Source of the DNA: Massariosphaeria phaeospora
Lineage: Eukaryota; Ascomycota; Dothideomycetes; Pleosporales
Reading direction: 5' to 3'
Assembly (NCBI GenBank): GCA_011032825.1
Contig: JAADJZ010000004.1
Span: 806,001 to 870,000, forward strand
DNA: 64,000 nucleotides
The position numbers were made by a program, and so were the translations under genes. Below the pieces are notes generated by a model that saw only the letters and a list, made by a program, of their open reading frames with translations, was not told where the DNA came from and ran no database searches. Of this stretch, positions 21,690 to 33,800 are shown piece after piece (the stretch's first letter is position 1; each line of letters begins with the position of its first letter).

Positions 21690-22010
21690 TTTTACGAAGC
21701 CTTCTAGGCTTCGGGACTTGAGGTTTAAAGGCTCCGGCCATTCGCGGAGGCTTGTTTAGCTTCTGTGCTATTAAAGGTTTAAAAAGGCTTTGGCCACTTT
21801 GCAGGGCCGCTTTTTGGCTTTTGTACTTCTTTTCAAGGCTTCAGCCGCTTTGCAGAGTCGCTTTTCGACTTCTGTAGCTTTTTTTAAAGGCTTCGACTAC
21901 TTTCCAGAGCCTTGATTCGGCTTCAGTCCTTTAAGGTTTAAAGGCTTCGGCCAGCATTCTTGGAGTCTCTATCGGCTTCAGTTGTTTTTTAAATCGGCTG
22001 CAGGGGCCAG
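21690..22010. repeat. ~53-bp degenerate tandem array
   Basis: At least five imperfect copies start near 21728, 21784, 21835, 21887 and 21941. Each begins AAGGCT(T/C)(C/T), continues GGCCACTTTGCAGAGCC-like and ends with a CGGCTTC-like word and T-rich spacer. A diverged copy lies near 22089. The array is non-coding in all frames. Confidence 0.7.
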
Positions 22011-22811
22011 TCCATCAATGTTAGTAAAATGCTTGATAGGGGACAGGGGAGGGCTGGGTAATGTCCTGTGTGTCGCATATTTAAATTTAAAGGCTTTGGC
22101 TAGCTTCTTGTAGTAGAGGTTTTGTTCCTGTCGAAGAGATTCTGAGCGAGCGACAAATAAAATCTAAATATTATGATACAGACGTTTTCTTTACGTGATG
22201 AAGTGAAATTTTCCGAGCAACCGGCTGCTGGAAGTGAACGGGCGTGTGCAGGTTTTGTGATGCAATACTAACTTATGTGACCTCCGTTGCGGCGTTGCCA
22301 AACGCGGTTAGGTGATATAGTATAGCTTGAGCGTAACCGAACTATAGTTCCACACGGGCCACCCACGCACACAACCTCAATATTCGCTGAACGCAAGTAG
22401 AGATAATCTCCTATCCAATCGGCAAGATTGAGCAGATGAAAGTGATGACAGAAGTTTGGCTGGAGCTCAGCATAATCGTATCCTCCGCAAAGTCAGCGTC
22501 GCTGATCGAGATCGTCATCAACTCGTGGGCCGACGGGGATGGTATGAGGAGGCTGCTGGGAATATCTGCTGCTACCGTTTCAGTATCGCGGGTCAAGAAC
22601 GGAGGAGGGAGTGTACGCTCAAACGATATTCACACAAGAGGCGGAGGAGGAGATCAATGAATAATGGTATTGTATTGAACGCCTAGATTTGTAAGGAGTG
22701 TGTGTGAGAGGCCCGCTCTTGTTATGGACAGTCTGGACCCTACCAGGGGTCGCGTAACAAGAATCTATCTACAAGAATGGTGACCGGATGGAGAGAAGAG
22801 ATCCAAAGCAT
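22011..22811. other. intergenic, no gene seen
   Basis: It contains one stray copy of the ~53-bp repeat and the 3' flank of the hydrolase gene. No supported coding region is present. Confidence 0.45.
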
Positions 22812-24262
22812 TCACTTCGCACCCCAAGCCTTGCCGATTCCTTTCACGATCTCCATGAGCCAGGGCTCATCCTTCTGGTGCAAGTTGTAGTCGAATGCAT
22901 GATCGACAGGCGTCTTGGAATTAGCTGTCCCTTTCCCCGTCTCCTGTACCTCCGTTAAGTAAACGAGATCGTCCCAATTGACGTTCTTGTCCTTGTATAT
23001 AGTGCCGAGCCTCTCCACCCATTTCTTGGTGTTCTCGATCGGGCAGTTCTGGTCTTTATTTCCATGGGAAATGAAAATCTTCGGAAAGGTCTTGATGTCA
23101 GGGGTGTTGTCGGGGTGTTCGACCTGCTCGAGACAGTCACGGACGCCGAGGCCACCTTGGAAGGCTTCCTGCCACTTGTGGGTGATTGAGAGAGTGGGGG
23201 CTGCAAGCATGCACCAGGGTGGGAAGGTAGACGATCTGGTGCGGCATCGACCCTTGGCTTTGAGTGCTTGGATCGTTTCCAGCAGCAGTGTTGCACGGTT
23301 CGTGAGCTCGGTTTTGCTAACGCTGTTATCCATGTACTTGATCGTGGCCTCTTTGACGTTGCGGATATAATGGCGAAGCATGGGGTGTTGAAGGTACAGT
23401 ACTTTGATGGGGTGATAGTTGGTTATCTGGCATGGGTGGTACCAGGAATGGACCGCTGCGAATCCACCAGCACTCTCGCCGGAGACGAGAAGGCGATCCT
23501 TGGCCAGCTTGAGTGTCCCAGTAAGACCATGAGTCTTGTAAGCCTGCTCCAAGAGCTCATCAGCATTTGTACCATTGTAGAACACCCAGAATTTGTCGAT
23601 CGTCTCTAGGAGCTCCTTGCCGTTGCTCTCGGGGATCAGCGGGTAGTCTGGGCAAAGTGTGATGGCGTTGTGCTCGATGGACAGCCTATGGAGGTGATCT
23701 CCAAACCAAGGCCAGTGGTCACCGCTTCCTGTAACCTGGCATGGTCAGCGAGTATAACGGAATAGAGGTGTTGATCAACTTACAAAGTCTCCGCCATGGA
23801 AGTGGACGTGGACGGGGACAGGCTGGGTGATATTCAGACCTTTCGGAATGTGCACATGTACCATGACGTTATGATTGTCCCAGTTCATGGTGGTATAAGG
23901 GGAGCTCGTAGTCCAGAACGCGTTCTTCCGTTTGAGTGTGCCCTTCTCCACCAACCAGCCCTCTGGATTGTACTTGGCCCATGGGGCAAGCCAGTTGAGC
24001 CTTGAGTCGACTATCTTATCGACAGAGGACCTGATCGACTTAATTGCTCCATTAGACAGATTGTCGTCTTTAGTTCCAGGCTCCAGGCAGCTAGGAGGTT
24101 CTGTATCTCCACCTCCGAGAGTGGCTCGCCGGACTTGGCTGGGGCCATCATGGCAGCAAGCTCCTTGAACTCGCCGTCATCGAGCGCATCAAACCGCTCT
24201 TTCGGGATGTCTTGTAGGCGCTTTCTGAGCTCCGCATCCTTGGTTTGAAGTGTAGTTGCCAT
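22812..24262 (-). CDS. alpha/beta hydrolase-3 family esterase (N-terminal model uncertain)
   Basis: Serine esterase or lipase-like enzyme. The oxyanion-hole motif HVHFHGGDF is split from TGSGDHWPWFGDHL by a 48-base GT-AG intron (23736-23783). The nucleophile elbow is LLVSGESAGG. The acid lies in KIFISHGNKDQ and the His in PVDHAFDY. The 3' exon is 23735-22812 and the middle exon runs up from 23784. Upstream the reading frame changes between about 24,090 and 24,135. A 44-base GT-AG intron (24091-24134) would connect MATTLQTK... (ATG 24262) to EPGTKDDNLSNGAI and give about 452 residues, but its donor is weak and it discards well-coding sequence. A one-base frameshift is the alternative. It is divergent from a Zn2Cys6 regulator. 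Confidence 0.75.
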
Positions 24263-25052
24263 TGTGACCGTGATAGTTCAATGTGGGGTATGAATGTGGT
24301 ATGAATAACGAAGACCTGACCTTGAAGCGCTCCTTAAATACCCCGGTAAGACTCATCGCAGCAGCTTCGACTCACTTTTTGACTCAGAGTGCACATGCCA
24401 TCAACCCCCGCCGCGTGCTACGGTGCATCATCACGATAAGGCCAATGCTTTCGCCGCCAACATGCGTTCCTCTTGACTGGGTCCGCAATTCCAGGACCAC
24501 GTTCCTGGATCCGATCGACACAGCGTAAATTTACCATGCTGTCTACAAGGCGTGATGTACGAACCGCTTAACCTGTACCATTATCTGTTGTCACTGCCAA
24601 ATTACCAACCTCTTGACAGTGTCCGTTATTTGAGCACCTGCGTTTTAGGTTTGATTAGTATGCTTTAAAATTAGTATGCTGCATACAAGGTACGATTACT
24701 AGGATAGTTTGACTCGCACGTCGCATAATGTATCCACAGAAGCGTATAATAGTAAATCCAAACATACACATGCATGTTGAGAGTTGGTCCATGATGTAAT
24801 AGCAATTCGGCATCTGCAATACTATACGTATCCATCAAACCAATTTTGCGCTATTAAATTGATTCTCCAGCTGTACGTCTAACAACCAGTAGTAAGCTGT
24901 GAGTGAAGTTGCGATGTCGTAAAAGATGTCTGGTACTAGACTGTTTCCGGAGTAGTCTCAGCAGCTTTGTCATCACGATCCCCGCTTCTCGGGAACCTAA
25001 TCTTCGGCCACCCCCCAACTCCGGCACCAACGCAGGCAAACTTTAATATGCT
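24263..25052. other. divergent promoter region between hydrolase and regulator
   Basis: A 790-bp non-coding interval between two divergent starts. AT-rich segments lie around 24,600-24,850. No clear binding palindrome stood out. Confidence 0.5.
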
Positions 25053-27313
25053 ATGACCAAGCGCTCACGCAGTAACCTCACTGAACCATCGTATTTGGGA
25101 GCTACCAGTCATCCTCAGGTGGGAGAGGGGTGCGACGGAGCTGGCAATGAAGAAGACGACTCATCGATAAAGAAGCCTCGGGTGTTCATGGCCACTCTGG
25201 TATGTTGAACTAATGTACCGTATGGACTGACGATATTCGCCGAACGCTACCATGGAAGGCTGTACTGAGTTGATGATGTCCTTGCGATTATCCTCATCTG
25301 CCCAACGGCGGCAGCGAATATTGCGACTCCATACGTCACTCCAGATAACATCACGGATACTTGGTACTAATTGAATTAGGCCTGTGACATCTGCAGGTCA
25401 AGGAAGACCAGATGCGATGAAGACCGCCCAAAATGTGGATACTGCAAAGCCATGAGTTTGGACTGCACGTACCAGACTCCAAGGCCGACCAAGTCAGTAC
25501 TTTCAGGCCTACATTGATGGTCCCTCTCTGACTCGGACACAGGAAAGATCAGTCTATGGCTGTGGCGATCAATGCTATAAGACGACTGGAAACTAAGGTC
25601 GAAGAACTTACAGCGGCTATCACGACGACGCCCACAGCTCTAATAGCCCCGGCGACCGATCACAGGTCACCCATCTCTACGTGCTCACACTCAGAATCAC
25701 CAAGTAGCCCTTTGGCAAGGCGTGATTGCGGAAGCGTACATGGTGCCGGGGCGTCACCACGGGCCGACGGTACGCTCGTAAAGAGCACGTATCCTATCCC
25801 TAACACGTTCGGCAAAGTGAACATTTCATTCAGTCAGCATTACGTTTCCCTCTGGCCAGCCATCAAACAGTCTCTGCCACCAGAATTTGTGTCCGCCCGT
25901 AATGACTTGCCGAAAGACTATATAGTCGATATCGAGAGCGCGAGACCACACCTTCCCATGGACATCCATATGAGCTACTTGACGAGCGGATACTCCGATA
26001 ACTGGCTACCCGATCTTCCATTATCCGTTATCAAAGGCCTCTCTGATGCCTATTTTGCCGTCTTTCATCGCAACACGCCCGTGCTCGATAAATTCCACTT
26101 CTTTTCTAATACTCTAGGGATGGCCATGGAAGACGACTTCGGATACGACATCGAGACATGCCTAGTTCTCAACGTGTTGGCACTCGGTTGTCTAGCTGTC
26201 AAAACACACCAAGAAGGCAACTTTTCGCTCCCTACTCGGGTTCCCGCGCTCGATGCTGGTTTCGTGCGACCGGAATGGTACGAACTGGTACTGGACGACC
26301 CACCCGGACTCAAATTCTTCAATGAGGCTCGAAAGCGTTTCGGATTTCTCATGTGTCAGAATGATCTACAAACAGGCCAGTTCTATATGCTATCAACTCT
26401 GTACTATGCACAAATACTGCGACCAATTGACTCCTGGACCACAGTGAATCGAGCAGCACTCTGCTGTATGGGGGTCTTGACACGTACCGAAATCATCGAC
26501 TTTGATGACTGGGAAGGCGACATGTTCTCGAGACTGTTTTGGAACACGCTCATGTACGAGACGATCATCGTTCAAGAACTCAGTCTCCCACTGAGCGGCT
26601 TATTAGATTACGAAGCAGATATACCGATACCAAAGTTTATGGCTTTCTCACGGCCAAAAACCTCTATATCCGGACTTCTGGTGGATGATGACGACTCGTT
26701 CTTCAATTTCCATTTCCTAGCCCAGGCGGCCCATCGCATCATTCTTACTCGCATTCGACACAATCTCTACTCGTTTGTTGAGAAGAAAGGATATCCAAGC
26801 CCCACTCTCACAGTCGAGATGCATCATCAACTAGAACAATGGCGCAACAACCTCCCTCCCTCGCTTCAATTTTCCGACAGCGACACTACAGACCACTCGC
26901 CGAGTCCAGCTCACGTCATGGCCAAAGCTATGCTACGAAGCCGCTACCTCGTCGCTAAGTTCCACATTGGTCGGCCGTTCCTTTACAAAGCCTTGCACGC
27001 ACCGGCCCATACTACTGAGAGCGAATACAGCGAAATTCGCGCAGGCTTCCGAGGTGGCATGTACTGGCCTACCACCATGGGCCCTTGTACGCAAATGCTG
27101 TCGGCCTTGCCAATCAAATTCGGATGGTGCAGTCAATGCTTCGGACTGATTTTGATGTTTCACGCCGTCGCTCGCTCACCAAATCCCAAATTGAGAGAAA
27201 CGCTGCCCGCAGGGTGGCAGCAATGGGTGCAGATCATGGTGGCGCTTATCGAAGACTGCGGAAAGTACAGCCCCGGGATTGCCAAAGATGCGGAGCTGCT
27301 ACGGTTGCTGTGA
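25053..27313 (+). CDS. Zn2Cys6 fungal transcription factor
   Basis: A 676-residue regulator from three exons (25053-25199, 25380-25492, 25543-27313) with GT-AG introns of 180 and 50 bases. The second exon encodes the binuclear cluster CX2CX6CX6CX2CX6C (residues 51-78, ACDICRSRKTRC to DC). RRLETKVEEL after it is a short coiled coil for dimerisation. The middle homology region shows YFAVFHRNTPVLDKFHFF (about 245-262) and FWNTLMYETIIVQELSLPLSGL, typical of fungal-specific regulators. Its head-to-head position with the alpha/beta hydrolase suggests that gene as a target, but this is inference only. Confidence 0.92.
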
Positions 27314-28238
27314 TGCTTTTGAATGCTGAGGCTTACACTCACTTTGTAAAGCCCTAGCGATGACGTTCGCAGCATTCACCACCAGGGCTTGTGTGTTGTG
27401 GTTCTTCGCCAGAGTGAGGTGCATTTTCGTCTGGCATATGTGCAGTAGAGAATGGACAACAGATTTGCGTCTTGGTTACCGACGTGCCCTGTTTTCTACC
27501 AAAATCCAACTGAGTATCTGGCCAGGGCTCTTGCACCACGGCGGCACCGCCTCACTCAGCTGACGCACCCGATACGGTAACAGCCCGGTCATCGTCGCTG
27601 CTAAATATAGCCTACAAGCAACTGTTTCCCCAGGGACTTTGGGTTAGCAAGACCGGTACCCAACCGTGAACAAAAAGTCCATCAAGGGAGTAAATTCAGC
27701 ATGCAGCGACAGGACGTTTTTTGATCCCTTGTTCGGGGACGCGTCACGAAGCTTGCAGATGCTGCGCCACACCTGCTTCGGCGTAGCACCCGCAGACCTA
27801 ACCTGAAGTGGTATGATCTGACCGCTAGCTCGGCCTCCAACGAAGCTTAGCTAACCAGCCCTGGTCAATGGTCCCGCTCCCCTGACTCCGCTCCGCCCGG
27901 GCCGCTCTTGACACCAACACCCTCGACACGTTGCGTCGTATACCACTCTATCATCCCGTCGTGCACCCTCACGTTCGTTCCATCTATCGCCAGGACGTGG
28001 AGGCAACTGCCTTTTTATCTGCGAGTCTCCTTTGGTGCCAGACGCGCCTTCCAAAGTGCGCCGATCGGTCCAGGCCACGTCTGCGACACCTCCGCCGCTC
28101 TGTAATACGCCGCAGTACACACGACCCTTCCGCCTACCTCCTACAATACCCTCCTACGACTCGACGACATACACACCGCACCGTACCGCACCGTACCGCA
28201 CCGCATCGCATTGTCATTCTTTTGCGCGTCCTCTGCAA
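27314..28238. other. intergenic; GT34 gene leader with pentamer repeats
   Basis: No gene is seen. CCGTACCGCA-type repeats at about 28,165-28,206 lie in the presumed 5' leader of the galactosyltransferase. Confidence 0.5.
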
Positions 28239-29605
28239 ATGGCAGTAGAAAACATGAGCACCTCGAACTACTCGTACACGGCGCTATCGAACTTGGGACT
28301 ACAGGGTCGATGGCGTCGGGTGCTGCTTATCGCCATGGTTCCTATGCTTTGCGCCATCGCCTATTACGCATACGAACCTACCTTCTTGCCATCCACTCTC
28401 GTACCCTCGCACCCGCAGTGAGTCTGACGGATTCTCTAGAGTCTTAGTGCACGAGTGTGGCGACCACCTGTTCATAAACGCTGACTCAACGACGCGCTCC
28501 AGATTCCCCACTCAACAGAACGTGTCCCTGCCAACAGACGATGACTCGATGGCCACCGTCATAAAAGCGCTCTATGGCCCCATACTCCACCCGATCGATG
28601 CCCCTACATTTACCGACGAGGAAGGAGCAGTGTATCGTCTACATGGCGAGCCACGCTTCAAAGAGAAACTCGGCAAGAAAGTGCTGATCCTGGATATCGA
28701 TAGCAGGCCATTGACGGGCGACGGACAACTCATGAACAAGGAGCTGAAATGGAAAAAGATGCGTCCGCTTTCTGCGGGAATGCTGAGCCACTATATGTTT
28801 GGTACGGCGCACCCGTTTTAAATGGCACTAGATTCACATCTGACAAGCAACAGCGAAGATACATGGGTACGATTACAAGTTTATTCGCGCCCCCGATTAC
28901 CCTGACCGGTGGGGGACCTGGGTCAAAGTTCCTATGATGAAAGAGGCACTCAAAACGCACGACTACATCGTCTTCATGGACTCAGATGTCATGTTTCACT
29001 ATCCGCATCTCCCCCTCGAATGGCTCCTGAATTACTGGGGGATGACGTCGGAGACGCTCGCCATGATGTCGATCGACCCAGACGAGCCACAGAATTACGA
29101 TGAAAAAGGGAATCGCTACCTCAATACCGGATTCGTGATCGCCCAGCAGAGCAAGCGCACCCAGGAAATGTACAAAGCATGGGCCGAGTGCCCGCTAGAC
29201 ACCAAATACCAGGGCTGTGCGCATTGGAAAACCGATTGGGCGCATGAGCAGGCTGCTTTTGGCAACTACTTGCGATACGATTACGATCGACCTGAGGACA
29301 TCAAAGTGTTGCCTTGCGTGGAAGCCAACGGCGCTCCGGAGGCCGAAGGTCGCGGTGGTTGCAAAGGCATCTTTGTGCGGCATTACTGGGTCAACAAGGC
29401 TTTGCTTGACAGGGAGTTGGGCGATTCTGTCATGCAATACTTTTTGCCAAGACTCCACCAACTCTATCACCAGACAGCCGCCGAACACATCATCGATGCC
29501 AAAGGATTCAAACTGGAAGGCGCGGACCTTGTCCCAATGACGGACGAAGAGAAAGCGGCGCTGAAGAACGCAGATCACAAGAACCAGAAGGACGAAGGTT
29601 TCTAA
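28239..29605 (+). CDS. GT34 family alpha-galactosyl/mannosyltransferase (GMA12/MNN10 type)
   Basis: Type II Golgi glycosyltransferase, 409 residues, from three exons: 28239-28417, 28503-28801 and 28854-29605. The GT-AG introns are 85 and 52 bases. A short cytoplasmic tail precedes one membrane helix (VLLIAMVPMLCAIAYYAY, about 28-45). The catalytic domain has AKIHGYDYKFI, WVKVPMMKEALKTHDYIVFMDSDVMF with the metal-binding DxD motif, NTGFVIAQQS, and WAHEQAAFGNYL. These define the galactosyl transferase GMA12/MNN10 family, which decorates cell-wall mannans or galactomannan. The splice sites are supported because the second join recreates the family motif preceding HGYDY. Linkage specificity cannot be told. 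Confidence 0.92.
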
Positions 29606-30870
29606 ACCTAGCCAGTCGGCTCTGCCCCGTCAATCTTATTATCCTGCTGGTCTCCTTTTCGACAACGTCCTAAAAACGGCCCATCTTCACATTATTGCTG
29701 CATTACTCGGAGTTTTTCGGTCTCGTCTGGCTCGCACCCTTCCTTCCCAGGACCCGGATTCTATAGATTATTCGGAATAGCGAAAAGCACAGCGGCTTTT
29801 TCCCCCGGCGCTGGAGTCTGGTGTACTATTATGTGTATGGGAGCGAGGAGCACTAGAGTTAGTTATTATACGAGCGCGTCGATGGCATACCTAGATGGGA
29901 GCTTCGTCGACCTGGCATGGTCCGAAGCGTGGTATTTGGTATAGGGAGTTTTGATTTACGCGGGAAGGGAGCCAGGCGGGCGCAGGATAACCTATATCTG
30001 GAGTCGGTGGTCGCGGCGTTGAGTTTTAGTTGTTGTTAGGTTGAGAGAGTGAATGAGGTCTTGCTAGAGGGCTGTATGCGGCGAGAATATCGAAGTATTA
30101 TTCTCGAGTGTCGTCTGAACTTTCTCTGTCCTGCTTTCTCTGTGCTGGTTTCTGCTAATATTTGCGAACAGTATGGATCTAGCTAGAAGACCACGCGTCT
30201 TCTAGTGTCCGCCAGGAGGATAGGCTGGGCTAGGTGGAGGTCGATGTATCCGTCATACTAGGTAATGGCGAGGCTAATTTTGTCTCGGGCACAGCATGTA
30301 AGTTGCCTTCCTCTATCGTACGGTTCTGCGTTTACGTGCGTAACGGTAGAGGCGGGGATTGCGAGGTTGTGTAGCTAGGTGGGTGGTCGTGCGTTGTGCC
30401 TGCCTCCTCTTGTTCTCGGTGGGGCTTGGCGGGCGGGGATGGCGGTTTCTTGTTGTCGTGGGACATCGCACCAACACTATCCTGCACTCTTTTCACATTC
30501 GCGAAAAAGATCTCGTACACTCAAAGCCCTTCACGGAGGAAGTAAAGCTATAATTTTCTTATAGGTACAGCGTTTTCCTAATCGTGCGTTCACAAATGTG
30601 GAGGCTTCTCTATTCACCCACCCGCTAACCTGCGATTAGAGTATGCCTTGGACATGTGTATCATACACTGCATCTTGTGTTCTGGGGGGAGGCTCCACAG
30701 GTTCAACATGTGCGAAACGTTGAGTTTTCGCTTGTAATCCGATTGCAGGCAAGCTCTGTGTGCGATGAGGCGGCTTTGGTAGGGTAATCTGAAAGCGCCT
30801 GATCTTTTCATATACTGGGCTCCTTGCCAACGCTGGCCTCCATCGCAATCCGCAAATCTTTGCCCAGAAC
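29606..30870. other. intergenic, no gene seen
   Basis: About 1.3 kb with only short open frames. It contains the 3' region of the GT34 gene and the promoter of the first NLR-like gene. Confidence 0.5.
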
Positions 30871-33800
30871 ATGGCGTTCAACGCCCGCCGGCGGATGAAT
30901 CAGTATGCCCGGAGGTCGTCCAGCAAAGCATCTCAAACTCTATCAGAATGCCAATCGCCAGTCTCTTCGCAGGAAGGTTCTATTCTACCGAAGACACGAG
31001 AGATCTCAGCCAATCAAATCGACTTCTCAACTTCATCATCCATTCCAACCACAGATATCGCCCTAAGACTAGCAGGATCCGCCAGCCACGTTTCACACGA
31101 TCGGACAGCGCCGGATCTGTGGAGATTGGCATTCGAGCAAGGTGATTTCGATGCAGAACAGCGAGATGTTCTAGTACAGTTCAATAAGGAGCAGCTTGGA
31201 AGGTGGTCGCCGCAGTGTTTCGTCCAGCAGGTCAGCGAGCTCACTCAAGCACGCGGCACGGAGTGCGAGAGGAGCGGCTGGTTTGCGGAGGAGAGGGACA
31301 AGATTGAAATCGTTCAAAGAGCCGAAACAGTGGTATCTGCGGTACTCACTTTCAGAGACTTAGTCAACACAGCACTTGAATTCGACGTATCCGGATATGG
31401 CCCCTCCGCCTGGTCCGTAATCACCTTTGGATTGGAGGTACGTGTTTTCGTTAATGCATAGAACTTGGACGATTACTGACCTTCATTAGCTCGTACAAAA
31501 TGATCTACGTCGCACTGAAGCTTTGTTTGACGCATCGGCGTTTCTAGCGGGTCTCCTCTTGCGCTATGCTAGTTACGAAGCCCACTACAAAGACCCCGGG
31601 ATCGAGGACTGCAGCCGGTTACAGCAGTGCATCGTACAGGTCTACATTGCGGTGTTGAAATACGCCATCGAGGTCAAGAAAGCAAGAGATAGCGATCCTC
31701 GTCGTATGTATACCTAGAGCATTTTCTAGATTGTTACGCTGACTTTCGGTAGGTAGAATAGTTGCCAGCTTCAGAGCTATGGTTGAAGATCCCCTTGAAA
31801 GACTCAAGGTGGACGTGAACAACTTGGACATTGAGACCGAAAAGTGGCTAGGACCAATCGCTTTCCAATCCCAAAGGCTACTAACCCAAGCTATCAAGAC
31901 TGAAACGAGCGCAATCGTCTCTGTTATGTCTCAAGTGAAGGACACTGTGGATCAAATATATGATCGCTTGACAGGTCTGGGTTATCGAACGTCTCCCAAT
32001 TTCTGGATGCTAACTTGATCCCTAGACAATCTCGAGAGAAAGAAACGAGATTGGATTTTCAAAGATTTCACGAGTAGACACACTACAATACAGAGCGAAC
32101 TGCTTCAGTACCAGAACAAGCTTGACACTGGAACATGGTTTCTAGGGCTTCCAGAGTTCCAAGATTGGAAAGCCTACCCTCAGCAAATGATGTGGCTTCA
32201 CGGGACCGGTAAGTAACTTACTCATGACTCCTATACGTTTTACTAACTGGTGCATAGCCGGATGCGGAAAGTCTTATCTGTGGTAAGTTCCACTCGAAAT
32301 TCACTGTCGAGTGACTTGAAGTATTACTAAAAGGAGTGATGTCTAGCTCTGTAATCATCCAGCATCTCATTACTGCCTTTCAGAATGACACGCGGAAAGT
32401 CGTTGCGCATTGGTTCTTCACAGACGAGGGTACCGGTCTCGAGGAGCTGAGGACGATGCTGCGCTCTTTGATCAGGCAACTGATGTATAACAACCGCCCG
32501 ATTCCTACATTCGCGACAGAATTTGTGGACCATCACATGAACACTAATATGGACCCAAACTTACGAGATTTCTTCGAACTCACGCACAAGACGATCGAAA
32601 AGGCAGATCGAGACATATACCTCATACTGGACGCCGTGGATAGGTGCACAGAATCAGCGGCGCGAAGTGTGCTGCTAGAGTTCATTGAAGAGTTGGCGGA
32701 ACATGGGTATGGAAACTTGCATCTAATTGTCGCAAGCAAGCGTGAGCATGATATCCAACAAACATTCTCAGGCCTTGGAAATGCCCCCGTATCTGTCGAT
32801 GTTGCTCAAGGTAACGAACAAGATGTCGAGGCATTTATTGCTTTCCAACAGGAACATATAGCGTCTTTGAAGAATGCTTCTGCCGATACCAAAGACAAGA
32901 TCAAATCTAAGGTCAAGGAGGTGGGTGCAAGGCAAGTAACTAAACGTCGACTAAATTAATGGCCATTGGGCTAACATTTTCACAGGTGTTTTTTGTGAAC
33001 CGATGCTCAGCTCAAAACTATAGGACGATGCCGAAACGAAGCATCAATGCTGGAAGCACTGGAGTCTGTCCCCCAAACCGTCGAGGGGATATATACCAAA
33101 GCACTTCAGACTATCCCTGAAGAAGACCATGATCTTGCGGCCAATTTACTACATCTTCTTTGTCTCAAAGAAGCACGACTCACACGCGCGGAGCTGTTCG
33201 ATTATGCCGACCTCCAGTTATCCAGCGATATCGTTAAAATTTGTACGAACACATTGGTCAGCATTGAAGAGAACGAAAATGTCGAGCTTGCTCACCGGGC
33301 AGTGGAACAGTTCTTGATGTCGGAGAAACTCGCACCTCCCTCAGCATTCCAGAGATTCCGCCTAGATATTTCTACCGCTCACGCAAGGATCGCTGAAGGA
33401 TGCCTGCAGTATCTGTCCAATTGCAAGTCTGGCGTATTTATGTCACACGCCGCAAGATTTTGGTCTACCCACCTCAAAACAAGCCACGGCGCAGACACCA
33501 TAAGCAGCACACTGCATGAGAAAGTCATCTCGTTCTTCAGTTCCGTGGAGTCTGCTACGGGGCCATCTGCATATATCCATTGGCGTCAAAGCTACGATGG
33601 TAGAGATTATGACGAGAATCCTGACCACTATGAGGGAGAAGAGATACCCGACGCCGATATACTCAGCTATCGAACTTCAGATGCCTACATTTGCTATGGA
33701 GTTGCTGCAACAACCTGTTCAAATCCACAGCCTCAGGGGCCCACTAGGCACACCACTACAAGTTGCCGCGTATTACGGCTATCACGACGTTGTCAAGAGT

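Noticed and set aside
21427..21741. Basic 104-codon minus-strand open frame
   Set aside because: It overlaps the start of the tandem array, has no domain, and has no codon or intron support.
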